This document shows positions 1 through 8,106 of a stretch of 64,000 nucleotides of DNA, in pieces (the first letter of the stretch is position 1; the number at the start of each line of letters is the position of its first letter). Source of the stretch: VRUE01 sp963701265 (GTDB lineage Bacteria; Actinomycetota; Thermoleophilia; Solirubrobacterales; 70-9); NCBI GenBank assembly GCA_963701265.1, contig OY969581.1, positions 1,426,001 through 1,490,000 of the forward strand, in the 5' to 3' direction. Position numbers and translations under genes: made by a program. The notes under the pieces are model-generated. The model saw only the letters and a list, made by a program, of their open reading frames with translations. It was not told where the DNA came from and did not search any database.

Positions 1-107
1 GCATCGAAAGCAACCCGCAGGTTGCCCTCCTGCACGAACTGGCGCGCCGCCGCGACCCCGGCAGGAAGGCAGGCGAGTAGAACGGCGACAACGGCGAGGC
101 GACGCAT
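1..107 (-). CDS. Partial exported protein, N-terminus only
   Basis: The ORF runs off the left edge of the window, so only about 35 N-terminal residues are visible. It starts at ATG 105-107, with a GGAGG ribosome binding site a few bases upstream on the minus strand. The visible residues form a classical signal peptide: MRRLA, a hydrophobic stretch with VVAVLLACLPAG, then an AAA-R cleavage-like site. The gene is divergent from the kinase at 189. The mature protein lies outside the window, so its function cannot be assigned. Confidence 0.6.
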   Translation of the reverse strand, partial: MRRLAVVAVLLACLPAGVAAARQFVQEGNLRVAFD

Positions 108-188
108 GATCGACCTCCAAGTTTAGGTCCGTCAAGATTGCGTCCGGGTTAACCGGCCCAGCAGGCGAAGGCGGGCTAGGGTTCGCCA

Positions 189-1799
189 ATGGCTGAGCCG
201 GACCACGGAATCGAGCTCTCCGACGGCGATCAGTTCGCTGGCTACCGCATAGAGCGACGCCTCGGCCGCGGCGGCATGGGGATTCTCTACCTCGCGGTCG
301 AGCCGGGCCTGGAGCGCCGGGTGGCGCTGAAGTTGATCGCACCCGAGGCCGCCGTCGACGAGGTCTTCACCCGTCGTTTCGCCGAGGAGTCGAGGATCGC
401 GGCCTCGATCGAGCACCCGAACGTGGTGCCGATCTACGCCGCCGGTGAAGAGGCCGGCGTGCCCTATATCGCGATGCGCTACGTCGCCGGCGCCGACCTG
501 GCCCGCCGGCTCGCCCGCGAGGGGCGCCTCTCGCCGCAGGTCGCGGTTGAGCTGATCGCCCAGATCGGCAACGGGCTGGACGCGATCCACGCCGCCGGCC
601 TGGTCCACCGCGACGTCAAGCCGGCCAACGTCCTGCTCAGCGGCGGCGACGGCCCCGACCACGCCTACATCACCGATTTCGGCGTCGCCCGCAACGTCGC
701 CACCGAGTCGGGGCTGACCCAGACCGGCCGCTTCGTCGGCACCCTCGACTACGTCGCACCCGAGCAGATCTCCGGCGGCACCGTTGACGCGCGCGTTGAC
801 GTCTACGCCCTCGGCTGCCTGCTCTTCAAGCTGCTCACCGGCGAGGTGCCCTTCCCCAAGGACGGTGAGGCGGCCCGGCTCTACGCGCACCTGAACGACC
901 CACCCCCGGCGCCCTCGCTCTACGTGCCGGAGGTCTCGATGGCGCTCGACGACGTCGTGATCCGGGCGATGTCAAAGGACCCAGACGATCGCTACCCGTC
1001 CGCGGGCGACCTCGGCCGTGCTGCGCAGGCGGCCCTGCGGGGCGAGGCGCCGGTGGTGCCGGAGCGCACCGTCGCCACCGGCGCCGCGGCGACGCGGACC
1101 GCGGAAACGATCCCTGCGAAGACCGCCGGGACACAGGCCCCGGCCCGAGCGACGGAGCCGACGCGCCGGCTCGCCGACGACTCGTCCGCCTCATCCAGAT
1201 CCGCCTCGGAGCCCAACCGGCGCCGTTGGGCCCTGGCCGGCGGTGTCGCCGCGCTCGCCGCAGCACTGGTCATCGTGATCGTCCTGATCAGCGGAGGCGG
1301 GGGGCCGAGCTCGGGGGACTCCGGGCAGACAGACGCCAACGCGACGATTTCGACGACGGCGAAAAACAAGCCGGCGCCGAAGCCCAAGCCAGAAACTCTG
1401 ACCCGGTTCGAGTTGATCAAAAAGGCCGACGCGATCTGTGAAGACAGCCAGAGCACCTATAAGAGCGTCAGGTCCCAAGCCATGAAAGAAGACCCGGAGG
1501 TCGGCTTGGAAGAAATCCCAAATGAGGCCTATGCCGCCACTCTGGTTGGGATCTCAGAACGCGCGCTCCGTCGGCTTCGGGCGCTCGACCCGCCACCGAA
1601 CCTCGCGGATGAGTTCAAAAGCTACGTCGAAGCTCAGAGGTTGGTGGCGCTCAACGATCGCCAGGCGTTGGCGGCTGCCCAAGGAAACGACACCGAGAAC
1701 TACGTGGCGGCTCGCGAACGCCGCGACTCCGAAGCCGACGAGCGCTACCGCGCGGCACGCGCCGTCGGTCTTCAAGTGTGCAGCGCTAATCCCAGCTAG
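189..1799 (+). CDS. Membrane Ser/Thr protein kinase (PknB/Hanks type)
   Basis: A 536-residue transmembrane serine/threonine kinase that would phosphorylate cytoplasmic proteins in response to an envelope signal. The catalytic domain spans about residues 19-280, with glycine loop LGRGGMG at 25-31, ATP lysine K48, catalytic HRD at 140-142 followed by VKPANV, and DFG at 163-165. A proline/threonine-rich juxtamembrane linker follows. One membrane helix lies near residues 349-368, then an outer domain of about 165 residues. That domain is predicted helical and charged and has two cysteines (in DAICED and in LQVCS near the C-terminus). It carries no PASTA repeats, unlike PknB of cell-wall pathways, so the sensed ligand is unknown. 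All catalytic motifs are intact. Confidence 0.93.
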   Translation: MAEPDHGIELSDGDQFAGYRIERRLGRGGMGILYLAVEPGLERRVALKLIAPEAAVDEVFTRRFAEESRIAASIEHPNVVPIYAAGEEAGVPYIAMRYVAGADLARRLAREGRLSPQVAVELIAQIGNGLDAIHAAGLVHRDVKPANVLLSGGDGPDHAYITDFGVARNVATESGLTQTGRFVGTLDYVAPEQISGGTVDARVDVYALGCLLFKLLTGEVPFPKDGEAARLYAHLNDPPPAPSLYVPEVSMALDDVVIRAMSKDPDDRYPSAGDLGRAAQAALRGEAPVVPERTVATGAAATRTAETIPAKTAGTQAPARATEPTRRLADDSSASSRSASEPNRRRWALAGGVAALAAALVIVIVLISGGGGPSSGDSGQTDANATISTTAKNKPAPKPKPETLTRFELIKKADAICEDSQSTYKSVRSQAMKEDPEVGLEEIPNEAYAATLVGISERALRRLRALDPPPNLADEFKSYVEAQRLVALNDRQALAAAQGNDTENYVAARERRDSEADERYRAARAVGLQVCSANPS

Positions 1800-1812
1800 T
1801 GATTAGGAGCGT

Positions 1813-2274
1813 ATGAAATCCCACACCGCCTACATGACCTTCGACACCACGCAGCGGCGTGAGTTGATCCGCATTACCGAGAAGGTGCAGGCGGCGGTCG
1901 ACGAGGCCGGGATCGAGGAGGGCATGGTGTTGGTCTCGGCGATGCACATCACGGCCGGGGTCTGGATCAACGACGACGAGCCGGGCTTGCACGAGGACGT
2001 GCTCGAATGGCTCGACAAGGTCGCGCCGCCGAGCTGGAAGCCGGCCGCAAACGGGGTCGCGGCGGAGCTCTCGCCTGACGATGGCGACTACCGGCACCAC
2101 CGCGGCGGCGAGGACAACGGCGACGCCCACCTGAAGAACCTGCTGGTCCACCACCAGGCGATCGTGCCGGTGACCGCCGGCCGCCTCGACCTCGGACCCT
2201 GGCAGCAGGTCTTCTACTGCGAGTTCGACGGCGGCCGGCCGAAGCGCCTCGTGATCAAGGCGATGGGCGAGTAG
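1813..2274 (+). CDS. YjbQ/UPF0047 family protein
   Basis: A 153-residue protein matching the YjbQ (UPF0047) family along its length. The family signature region is visible as MHITAGVWINDDEPG near residues 44-58, followed by HHRGGEDNGDAHLKN and the closing GPWQQVFYCEFDGG and KRLVIK. Members are small trimeric enzymes; E. coli YjbQ has weak thiamine-phosphate-synthase activity, but the true role is uncertain. It starts 13 bases after the kinase stop and may be co-transcribed with it. Its 3' end converges on the next gene with only a few bases between. Confidence 0.85.
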   Translation: MKSHTAYMTFDTTQRRELIRITEKVQAAVDEAGIEEGMVLVSAMHITAGVWINDDEPGLHEDVLEWLDKVAPPSWKPAANGVAAELSPDDGDYRHHRGGEDNGDAHLKNLLVHHQAIVPVTAGRLDLGPWQQVFYCEFDGGRPKRLVIKAMGE

Positions 2275-2281
2275 ACCCGAG

Positions 2282-3025
2282 CTACGGCAGCGGCTTCGAG
2301 TGCAACTTGGCGCCGCCGCCCTTTTCGCGGATCAGGTCGACCGTGAGCAGCACCGCCGCCACCGCGTAGAACGGCGTGAAGGCGATGTTGGAGAGGACGT
2401 CGGCGAGCCACTCGCAGATGAACTCGCTGCCGAAGAGGTTGTGGGTCAGCTCGGTGGCAAGGTTGGTCAGCGCGTCGCCGGCGAGCTCGATCGGGATCAG
2501 GACCAGGGCGACGGTCCAGAACTTGCCCCGCACCAGGCGCACGCTGCGGGCGAAGGCGGCGCGGATGCCCTGGTGCTCGATCTCGACCACGGGAGCGGCG
2601 AGGCCGAACCAGACGAAGGCGAGCATCCCGGGCACGAAGAGGAAGACGAGGCCAACGGCAACCAGCGCCCCGTAGATCAGGTCGATCGCGATCAGCCGGC
2701 GGAAGTTGACCATGCCGGCGATTTCGCGCAGCGACGGCGGTTTGCCATCGCGTGGATGGGTCAGCGAGATCGCCACCGATCCGGTGTAGAAGACCTCGCC
2801 CATGAGGCCGGTAACTGCCAGCACGAAGACCGCGCCGAGGATTGCGACGAAGCGCAGCGCGCCGTCGAAATCGAGCGAGTGGAGTTCGGCGCTGAGCGTC
2901 AGCGCGTGGACCAGGCCCAGCGGCACGAACACGACCACCGCCAGCAGCAGCAGCGAAGGAGCCCAGCGCCAGTAGGTGCGCCCGATCCGCGCGTAGACCG
3001 CGATCAATTCTCTGAACCTGCTCAC
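2282..3025 (-). CDS. Polytopic membrane protein
   Basis: A 247-residue integral membrane protein with about five or six hydrophobic segments: near residues 18-42, 58-85, 112-145, 168-190 and 210-232. The arrangement, including an amphipathic stretch before each paired helix, resembles the DUF975 or glycerophosphodiesterase-membrane-domain style of actinobacterial membrane proteins. No catalytic motif is visible. It is the last of three closely spaced minus-strand genes (3758 to 2282), which probably form a small operon. Function unknown. Confidence 0.75.
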   Translation of the reverse strand: MSRFRELIAVYARIGRTYWRWAPSLLLLAVVVFVPLGLVHALTLSAELHSLDFDGALRFVAILGAVFVLAVTGLMGEVFYTGSVAISLTHPRDGKPPSLREIAGMVNFRRLIAIDLIYGALVAVGLVFLFVPGMLAFVWFGLAAPVVEIEHQGIRAAFARSVRLVRGKFWTVALVLIPIELAGDALTNLATELTHNLFGSEFICEWLADVLSNIAFTPFYAVAAVLLTVDLIREKGGGAKLHSKPLP

Positions 3026-3026
3026 G

Positions 3027-3359
3027 TCAACGATGGCGGCGGCGGCCTGAGGGGTACTTCCCGCGCCGTTCGAGCTTGGACTGCGCCGATTCCGAGGTGG
3101 GCACCCGCCGCACGTCGCTGAGCTCGCCGATCAGCAGCTCTTCGGCGCAGCGGCGGTGCCAGTGGTGGTGTTCGGTGCCACCGAGCCGGAAGACGTACTG
3201 GACGACGACGTGCTCGCTGCCGATCTCGATCTCACCGTGGCAGGCCGGGCAGCGGTAGAGCTTGCGGGAGATGCCGCGGATCAGCCAGGCCTCGTCACCC
3301 TCTTCGGTGATGCCGCGCAGGCTCCAGCGTTTGTCTGGCAGCCCGGACAGGTCGGCCAA
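3027..3359 (-). CDS. Small zinc-ribbon-like protein
   Basis: A 110-residue protein with a TTG start, only 3 bases beyond the stop of the upstream gene. It contains a CPACHGEI knuckle near residue 38, followed by GSEHVVV and later HHHWHRRCAEE near residues 65-74. The Cys-Cys and His/Cys spacing suggests a single metal-binding site. Similar small actinobacterial proteins are often labelled 'ATP/GTP-binding protein' in databases without any nucleotide motif, and none is visible here. The tail is arginine-rich (KYPSGRRRHR), which would allow nucleic-acid contact, but that is inference. Confidence 0.65.
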   Translation of the reverse strand: MADLSGLPDKRWSLRGITEEGDEAWLIRGISRKLYRCPACHGEIEIGSEHVVVQYVFRLGGTEHHHWHRRCAEELLIGELSDVRRVPTSESAQSKLERRGKYPSGRRRHR

Positions 3360-3362
3360 GGC

Positions 3363-3758
3363 TTACCGCCTCGATAGCCAGGCGAAGCCGGCGGCCATCG
3401 CCACATTGGCGACGCCCGCGAGACGAAGACCGAGCTTGGCTCCTGGCCGGCTGACAGCGGGGGACTCGGCCCAAACTGCATCGGTGGCGATCTCGGTGCC
3501 GCGCAACCAGGCCAGTGCCCACCAGTCGCGCTGCTCGCCACGGACCTCGGCGATCGCGTGGGCGGCGGCGAAGGTGAGCCAGATCGGCGCGCAGCGACGA
3601 AAGAGGTGTTCCGCATCGGGCGAGGGGTGCTCGTGACCGAGCACCTTGAGGGTCGCGGCGGGGGCGAAGAGGGCGCCGCTGCCGAGCGCGAGGTCGAAGG
3701 CGATCATGTTGCGGTTGGTGAGGCGCAGCGCCTGCTCGAGGGTCATCGCAGTACCCAT
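3363..3758 (-). CDS. Small membrane protein, unknown
   Basis: A 131-residue protein with about three to four hydrophobic segments: FDLALGSGALFAPAATL, PIWLTFAAAHAIAEV and, near the C-terminus, GVANVAMAAGFAWL. The pattern of small polar turns between helices resembles DUF4267- or DoxX-like small membrane proteins, but I do not recognise a specific family. It is the first gene of the three-gene minus-strand group and is divergent from the RpiR-type regulator. An alternative ATG four codons in (MTLEQ) is possible. Confidence 0.65.
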   Translation of the reverse strand: MGTAMTLEQALRLTNRNMIAFDLALGSGALFAPAATLKVLGHEHPSPDAEHLFRRCAPIWLTFAAAHAIAEVRGEQRDWWALAWLRGTEIATDAVWAESPAVSRPGAKLGLRLAGVANVAMAAGFAWLSRR

Positions 3759-3799
3759 CCAACCAGATTGCCGGAAGGGAAAGCACGGGGTCCGACGAA

Positions 3800-4678
3800 T
3801 TGGACGCCGTGACCAAGACTGCGACCAAGACCCCCGCCAGCACTGTCCCCAGCCTCAAGAGCCTCTCCGAGTACATCCAGGAGCGCTTCGAAGAGTTCTC
3901 GCGCTCACAGAAAGACGTCGCCCGCTACATCGTCGATCACCTCGACGAGGCAGCCTTCCTCACCGCCGAGGAGTTGGCCAGGAGAGCGAGCACCTCGTCA
4001 TCGACGGTGGTGCGCTTCTCCCAGGCCCTCGGCTTCGAGGGATACCCCGAGCTTCAGCAGGCGGCAATCGAGGAGTACCGCACGGCGGGTGCGGCGGCCG
4101 CCAGCGCGGCCAGCTCCGGCGCCCTCTTCTCCTTCGACCACTCCGAGCTCGAGGGTTCCCTCGGGGCCGACTACGCGAACCTGGAGGAAACCGCACGCAA
4201 GCTGACCCGGGAGCAGGTCGACGGTGCCGTCGCCGCGCTCGCCGAAGCCCAGCGCGTGGTCATCGTCGGCGTCGACCAGATGGCCTTCTTCGCCAGCTAC
4301 CTGCGTCATACCCTCAGCCTGCTCGACATCCGCGCCGAGATCGTCGCCAGCACCGGCGGCGAGTCGCTGCAGCGACTGGGCCGGATCGACGAGGAAACGC
4401 TCGTCATCGTCCTTTCCTCCGGTCGCGCTCATCCACTCTTGCTGCGGGCGATGAAGCTCGCCCTGCACCGCGGCGCCCGCACGCTTGCCGTCTCCGACGC
4501 CTCGATGTCGGAGGTCGGCGAGCACGCCGAGCTGACGCTCTACTACTCGTCGAACAGCCCATCGTTCGCGCGATCGAACACCGCGCTGATGGCTCTCGTC
4601 CAGGCATTGGCCCACGGCCTTTACGCCCGCGACGAAGACACCCACAAAGATCGCATTCGCGCTTACAAGCTGAAGTAG
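3800..4678 (+). CDS. MurR/RpiR family transcriptional regulator
   Basis: A 292-residue regulator of sugar metabolism type. The N-terminal HTH_6 domain (about residues 20-95) shows FSRSQKDVARYIV, the helix-turn-helix LARRASTSSSTVVRFSQALG and the typical LGFEGYPELQ. A SIS phosphosugar-binding domain covers about residues 135-270 (VVIVGVDQM, then LVIVLSSGRAHPLL). Known relatives sense amino-sugar or pentose phosphates. The listed start is TTG at 3800; GTG at 3809 is an equally good alternative, since neither has a clear ribosome binding site. It lies just upstream of pdxS on the same strand with a gap of about 40 bases, so it might regulate that operon. Confidence 0.88.
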   Translation: MDAVTKTATKTPASTVPSLKSLSEYIQERFEEFSRSQKDVARYIVDHLDEAAFLTAEELARRASTSSSTVVRFSQALGFEGYPELQQAAIEEYRTAGAAAASAASSGALFSFDHSELEGSLGADYANLEETARKLTREQVDGAVAALAEAQRVVIVGVDQMAFFASYLRHTLSLLDIRAEIVASTGGESLQRLGRIDEETLVIVLSSGRAHPLLLRAMKLALHRGARTLAVSDASMSEVGEHAELTLYYSSNSPSFARSNTALMALVQALAHGLYARDEDTHKDRIRAYKLK

Positions 4679-4715
4679 CGCCAGGCGCAGCGGTCCGGTC
4701 GCGCCTCCCCGTAAT

Positions 4716-5612
4716 ATGCGGCTCGTGAGCGAGCGAGCGACCTTCAGAGTCAAGACCGGCCTGGCCGAGATGCTCAAGGGCGGCGTGATCATGGACGTGG
4801 TCACGCCCGAGCAGGCGCGGATCGCCGAGGATGCCGGTGCCTGCGCGGTGATGGCGCTGGAGCGGGTCCCTTCGGACATCCGCAAGGACGGCGGCGTTGC
4901 GCGGATGTCGGATCCGGCGATGATCAAGGGGATCCAGGAAGAGGTGACGATCCCGGTGATGGCCAAGGCCCGCATCGGCCACTTCGCCGAGGCCCAGATC
5001 CTGCAGGCGCTCGAGGTCGACTACATCGACGAGTCCGAGGTCCTTACTCCGGCCGACGAGCGCCACCACATCGACAAGCTCGCCTTCGAGGTTCCCTTCG
5101 TCTGTGGCGCAACCAACCTCGGTGAGGCATTGCGGCGGGTCGGCGAGGGGGCGGCGATGATCCGCTCCAAGGGCGAGGCCGGCACCGGCAACGTGGTCGA
5201 GGCGGTCCGTCACATGCGTGAAATCACTTCCGGCATCAAGCGGCTGGCCCAGCTCGGGCCCGAGGAGCTTGCCGGCGCCGCCAAGGAGCACCAGGCGCCG
5301 CTCGAAGTCGTCCACGAGGTGGCCGAGCGCGGCCGCCTGCCGGTGCCGCTCTTCTGCGCTGGCGGTATTGCCACGCCCGCGGACGCGGCGCTGATGATGC
5401 AGCTTGGCGCCGAGGGCAACTTCGTCGGTTCGGGCATCTTCAAGAGCGGTGACCCGGAGCGGCGGGCCAAGGCGATCGTTGAGGCGACCACTCATTTCAA
5501 CGATCCCGAGCGGGTCGCGGCGGCGTCGATCGGGCTCGGCGAGGCGATGCCGGGGCTCGAGATCGCCGACCTCGCCGCCGCCGATGCGCTCCTACAAGAC
5601 CGCGGTGCCTGA
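4716..5612 (+). CDS. pdxS: Pyridoxal 5'-phosphate synthase lyase subunit PdxS
   Basis: A 298-residue synthase subunit of the deoxyxylulose-independent vitamin B6 pathway. It condenses ribose 5-phosphate, glyceraldehyde 3-phosphate and ammonia to PLP as a dodecamer with PdxT. The highly conserved core is visible: KGGVIMDVV with D27, ALERVPSDIR, VMAKARIGH with catalytic K84, YIDESEVLTPADE, and IRSKGEAGTGN with second catalytic lysine K152. The length is normal for the family. The 3' end overlaps pdxT, implying translational coupling of the two subunits. Confidence 0.98.
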   Translation: MRLVSERATFRVKTGLAEMLKGGVIMDVVTPEQARIAEDAGACAVMALERVPSDIRKDGGVARMSDPAMIKGIQEEVTIPVMAKARIGHFAEAQILQALEVDYIDESEVLTPADERHHIDKLAFEVPFVCGATNLGEALRRVGEGAAMIRSKGEAGTGNVVEAVRHMREITSGIKRLAQLGPEELAGAAKEHQAPLEVVHEVAERGRLPVPLFCAGGIATPADAALMMQLGAEGNFVGSGIFKSGDPERRAKAIVEATTHFNDPERVAAASIGLGEAMPGLEIADLAAADALLQDRGA

Positions 5613-6198
5613 GCTGCGCCTCGGCGTGCTCGCCATCCAGGGAGGCTTCGAAGCGCACTGCGAAGTGCTGCGCGAGTTGGGCGCCGAGGTCAGTGAAGTG
5701 CGCCTGCCGGCCGATTTGGAGGGGCTTGACGGCCTGGTCATTCCCGGCGGCGAGAGCACGACGATCACGATGGGAATCGAGTCGGCTGAGCTGGAAGAGC
5801 CGATTCGAGCCCTGCACGACTCGGGCGCGACGGTCTTCGGTACCTGCGCCGGGATGATCGTCTGCGACCGCGATCATCTGGACTTGATCGACGCCGGCAC
5901 CGCCCGCAATGCCTTCGGACGGCAGCTGCAGAGCTTCGAGGCGGACGTCGAGATCGACGGGATCGGCGACGAGCCCCTGCGCGCCGTCTTCATTCGCGCC
6001 CCCAGGGTCGAGGCCCACGGCGCCGGCGTCGAGGTGCTCGCCTCATACGAAGGGCATCCGGTGGCGATCCGGGAAGGCGGCGTGCTGGCCTGCGCTTTTC
6101 ACCCCGAGCTGACCGATGACCCGAGACTGCATGCACTGTTCATGGCGATGACTACGAGCGCACAAGAGAGTCGCGCTCAGGAGGAGGCGGAGACTTGA
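5605..6198 (+). CDS. pdxT: Pyridoxal 5'-phosphate synthase glutaminase subunit PdxT
   Basis: The glutamine amidotransferase partner of PdxS, supplying ammonia from glutamine. With GTG 5605 as start it is 197 residues and begins MPELRLGVLAIQGG, matching the normal N-terminus. An in-frame ATG at 5584 would add seven residues. The oxyanion region GGEST (48-52), nucleophile C81 in FGTCAGM and the catalytic His-Glu pair H166/E168 (CAFHPEL) are present. It overlaps pdxS by 8 bases (29 with the ATG) and overlaps the following aminopeptidase, so the three genes look like one operon. Confidence 0.96.
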   Translation: MPELRLGVLAIQGGFEAHCEVLRELGAEVSEVRLPADLEGLDGLVIPGGESTTITMGIESAELEEPIRALHDSGATVFGTCAGMIVCDRDHLDLIDAGTARNAFGRQLQSFEADVEIDGIGDEPLRAVFIRAPRVEAHGAGVEVLASYEGHPVAIREGGVLACAFHPELTDDPRLHALFMAMTTSAQESRAQEEAET

Positions 6199-7298
6199 GA
6201 GACCCCAGAGTGGAGAACCTGGCGAAGATCCTGGTCGGCTACTCGACCAAGGTGAAAGCGGGCGAGGTGGTCTCGATCGACGGTGAGGTCGGCGCCGAGC
6301 CGCTGCTGCGCGCGGTCTACGAGGAGGTGCTGAAGGCGGGCGCCCACCCGATCCTCAACGTCGGCCTCGACGGCCTGGCGGCGATCTACTACGAACACGC
6401 CAGCGACGAGCAGCTGGAGTGGATCTCGCCCTTGATGGAGTGGACGGTCGACAACGCCGACGTGCGGATCGGCATCGGCGCCAGCGCCAACACCCGGGAG
6501 CTCTCGAAAATCCCGCCGGAGCGCCAGACCCGCCGCCAGACCGCCACCGGCCCGGTGCTCAACCGGATGATGGAGCGCAGCGCAGCCGGCGATTTCCGCT
6601 GGTGCTACACGCTCTTCCCGACCAACGCCTACGCCTCCGAGGCGGAGATGAGCCTCGCCGGCTACGAGGACTTCTACTTCGGCGCTTGCCTGGCCGATGA
6701 CCCGGACCCGCTCACTGCCTGGAAGCGGGCATCGAGCGAGTGCGAACGCCTCGCCGACTGGATCCAGGGCCACGAGGAGGTGCGGATCACCGCGCCGGGC
6801 ACCGACATCAAGCTCGGCATCGCCGGTCGCACATTCATTCCCTGCGTCGGTGACCACAACATGCCCGACGGCGAGTTCTTCACCGGCCCGGTCGAGGACT
6901 CGGTCGAGGGCGAGGTGACCTTCCACCTGCCGGCGGTGATCGCCGGCCGCGAGGTCTCCGGCGTGCGGCTGCGCTTCGAGGCCGGCAAGGTCGTCGATGC
7001 CAGCGCCGAGCGCGGCGAGGAGTTCCTGATCCAATTGCTCGACACCGACGAGGGCGCCCGCCGCCTCGGCGAGCTCGGCATCGGCACCAACTACGCGATC
7101 GACCGCGGCACGCTCGAGGTTTTGCTCGACGAGAAGATTGGCGGCACCGTCCATATGGCCGTGGGCAAGTCGTATCCGGAGTCCGGCGGCATCAACGACT
7201 CGGCGGTCCACACCGATCTTGTCTGCGACCTGCGGCTTGGGGGCAAGCTCGAAGTGGATGGGGTCGTGATGCAGGAAGACGGCAAGTTCGTCGTGTAG
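6195..7298 (+). CDS. M29 family aminopeptidase (thermophilic metallopeptidase type)
   Basis: A 367-residue metalloaminopeptidase of the AmpS/AmpT (M29) family, which trims N-terminal residues using two metal ions. The start is TTG 6195, overlapping the pdxT stop as TTGA; a GGAGG at 6183-6187 lies seven bases upstream and decides this start over GTG 6210. Family metal-site regions are visible: NMPDGEFFTGP, the glutamate in the RGEEF region, GTVHMAVGKSYPE and the closing NDSAVHTDLV with its His and Asp. Coupling to pdxS-pdxT is tight, but a functional link to vitamin B6 is not known. Confidence 0.93.
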   Translation: MRDPRVENLAKILVGYSTKVKAGEVVSIDGEVGAEPLLRAVYEEVLKAGAHPILNVGLDGLAAIYYEHASDEQLEWISPLMEWTVDNADVRIGIGASANTRELSKIPPERQTRRQTATGPVLNRMMERSAAGDFRWCYTLFPTNAYASEAEMSLAGYEDFYFGACLADDPDPLTAWKRASSECERLADWIQGHEEVRITAPGTDIKLGIAGRTFIPCVGDHNMPDGEFFTGPVEDSVEGEVTFHLPAVIAGREVSGVRLRFEAGKVVDASAERGEEFLIQLLDTDEGARRLGELGIGTNYAIDRGTLEVLLDEKIGGTVHMAVGKSYPESGGINDSAVHTDLVCDLRLGGKLEVDGVVMQEDGKFVV

Positions 7299-7309
7299 GG
7301 CGGAGGTGG

Positions 7310-7462
7310 GAGGGGTCTGGTCGGTCTCCAGGCGAATTGATGTCGCACGCGCCGCTCTGCGGCGCTTAGCTCCAAGGAAGGAGCGCGGCTACGCCGCGCA
7401 TTTATCGGATTGCATTTCCGCTGCCTTCGGCAACATTCGCCTGGAGACCGACCAGACCCCTC
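7310..7462. repeat. Long inverted-repeat element 1 (convergent intergenic)
   Basis: Perfect 28-base inverted arms at 7310-7337 and 7435-7462 enclose about 97 bases. The interior contains further perfect hairpins: a 7-bp stem at 7349-7355/7359-7365, a 7-bp stem at 7383-7389/7393-7399, and a short TGCC/GGCA stem near 7422-7432. It lies 11 bases after the aminopeptidase stop and before a convergent gene. It could be a bidirectional terminator or a small non-autonomous mobile element. It is one of four such structures in the window. Confidence 0.85.
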
Positions 7463-7647
7463 TCTCGACACGCCCGACAGCTCCAAGCTGCGGGCCGCTG
7501 TCATCGGCGCCTGCACTGCAGAAGCTCCTGCAACCTGGGTCTCGGGTTGTGGAGCTTCAAGCCAAGGCGCCCACCTTTCAGAAGCTTCGAAGCAGTGTCG
7601 TTCCCGGCTCGAAGCTGGGCGCGCTTCGCCACATGGACCCGCCCGGA
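7463..7647. other. Remaining intergenic spacer with a second hairpin
   Basis: Together with element 1 this makes a 349-base stretch without a gene. The clearest structure is an imperfect hairpin at 7521-7558: arm GAAGCTCCTGCAACC pairs with GGTTGTGGAGCTTC with one bulge. A palindrome GCTTCGAAGC follows near 7583. No ribosome binding site plus credible ORF was found. It may contain the terminator of the minus-strand gene ending at 7648. Confidence 0.4.
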
Positions 7648-8094
7648 CTACTGGTTCGGGATCGGCGACCCAGCCAGCAGGAAGAACCAGAAGGTGAGGG
7701 TCAGGGTGGCGAGGATCACTGAGCCCATGAGGACGGCCTCGACCACGGTGGTGGTGCCGGCCTGGGAGGAGGTGTCGCGCATGCTCTTCAGCCAGGTGGG
7801 GCGCATCGGCTCGAGGCGGTTGGTGCCCGTGACCTGGATGTAGAGGCGGTTGAGGCGGCCGATCAGCCAGGCCACGATCAGCACCGTGATCAGGATGCCG
7901 GCGGCGACCACGAAGTAGGGCCCGCTGCTGGGAAATTGGGTGTGGGAGACCTTTGAGCCGATGTAGATCCAGCCCAGCGGGATCGCGGTCCAGATCGAGA
8001 GCGCGGTCAGCAGCATCGCGACGAAAATCAGGCTGGCGGCCAGTCCCCTGGCCACGCCACCCCTCTGCGGCTCGTTGACCATTTCCACATTCAT
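7648..8094 (-). CDS. Small membrane protein, unknown
   Basis: A 148-residue protein taken from ATG at 8092-8094; a longer reading upstream would overlap yebC entirely and is rejected. A second in-frame ATG lies at 8082. Three hydrophobic segments are visible: ASLIFVAMLLTALSIWTAIPLGWIYIG split over the first region, PYFVVAAGILITVLIVAWLIG, and VLMGSVILATLTLTFWFFLL near the C-terminus. Between the last two lies a polar loop with LEPMRPTWLKSMRDT. Divergent from yebC with about 12 bases between starts. I do not recognise the family. Confidence 0.7.
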   Translation of the reverse strand: MNVEMVNEPQRGGVARGLAASLIFVAMLLTALSIWTAIPLGWIYIGSKVSHTQFPSSGPYFVVAAGILITVLIVAWLIGRLNRLYIQVTGTNRLEPMRPTWLKSMRDTSSQAGTTTVVEAVLMGSVILATLTLTFWFFLLAGSPIPNQ

Positions 8095-8106
8095 AGAATG
8101 CCAGCT

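Noticed and set aside
2300..3121. A 273-residue plus-strand frame opposite the membrane protein at 2282-3025
   Set aside because: It is composed mostly of E, D, H, Q and R, typical of antisense reading of a hydrophobic high-G+C gene, and has no ribosome binding site or domain.
7299..7647. A tRNA, riboswitch or CRISPR array in the long intergenic gap
   Set aside because: No cloverleaf or regularly spaced direct repeats are present. The gap is explained by inverted repeats and one further hairpin.
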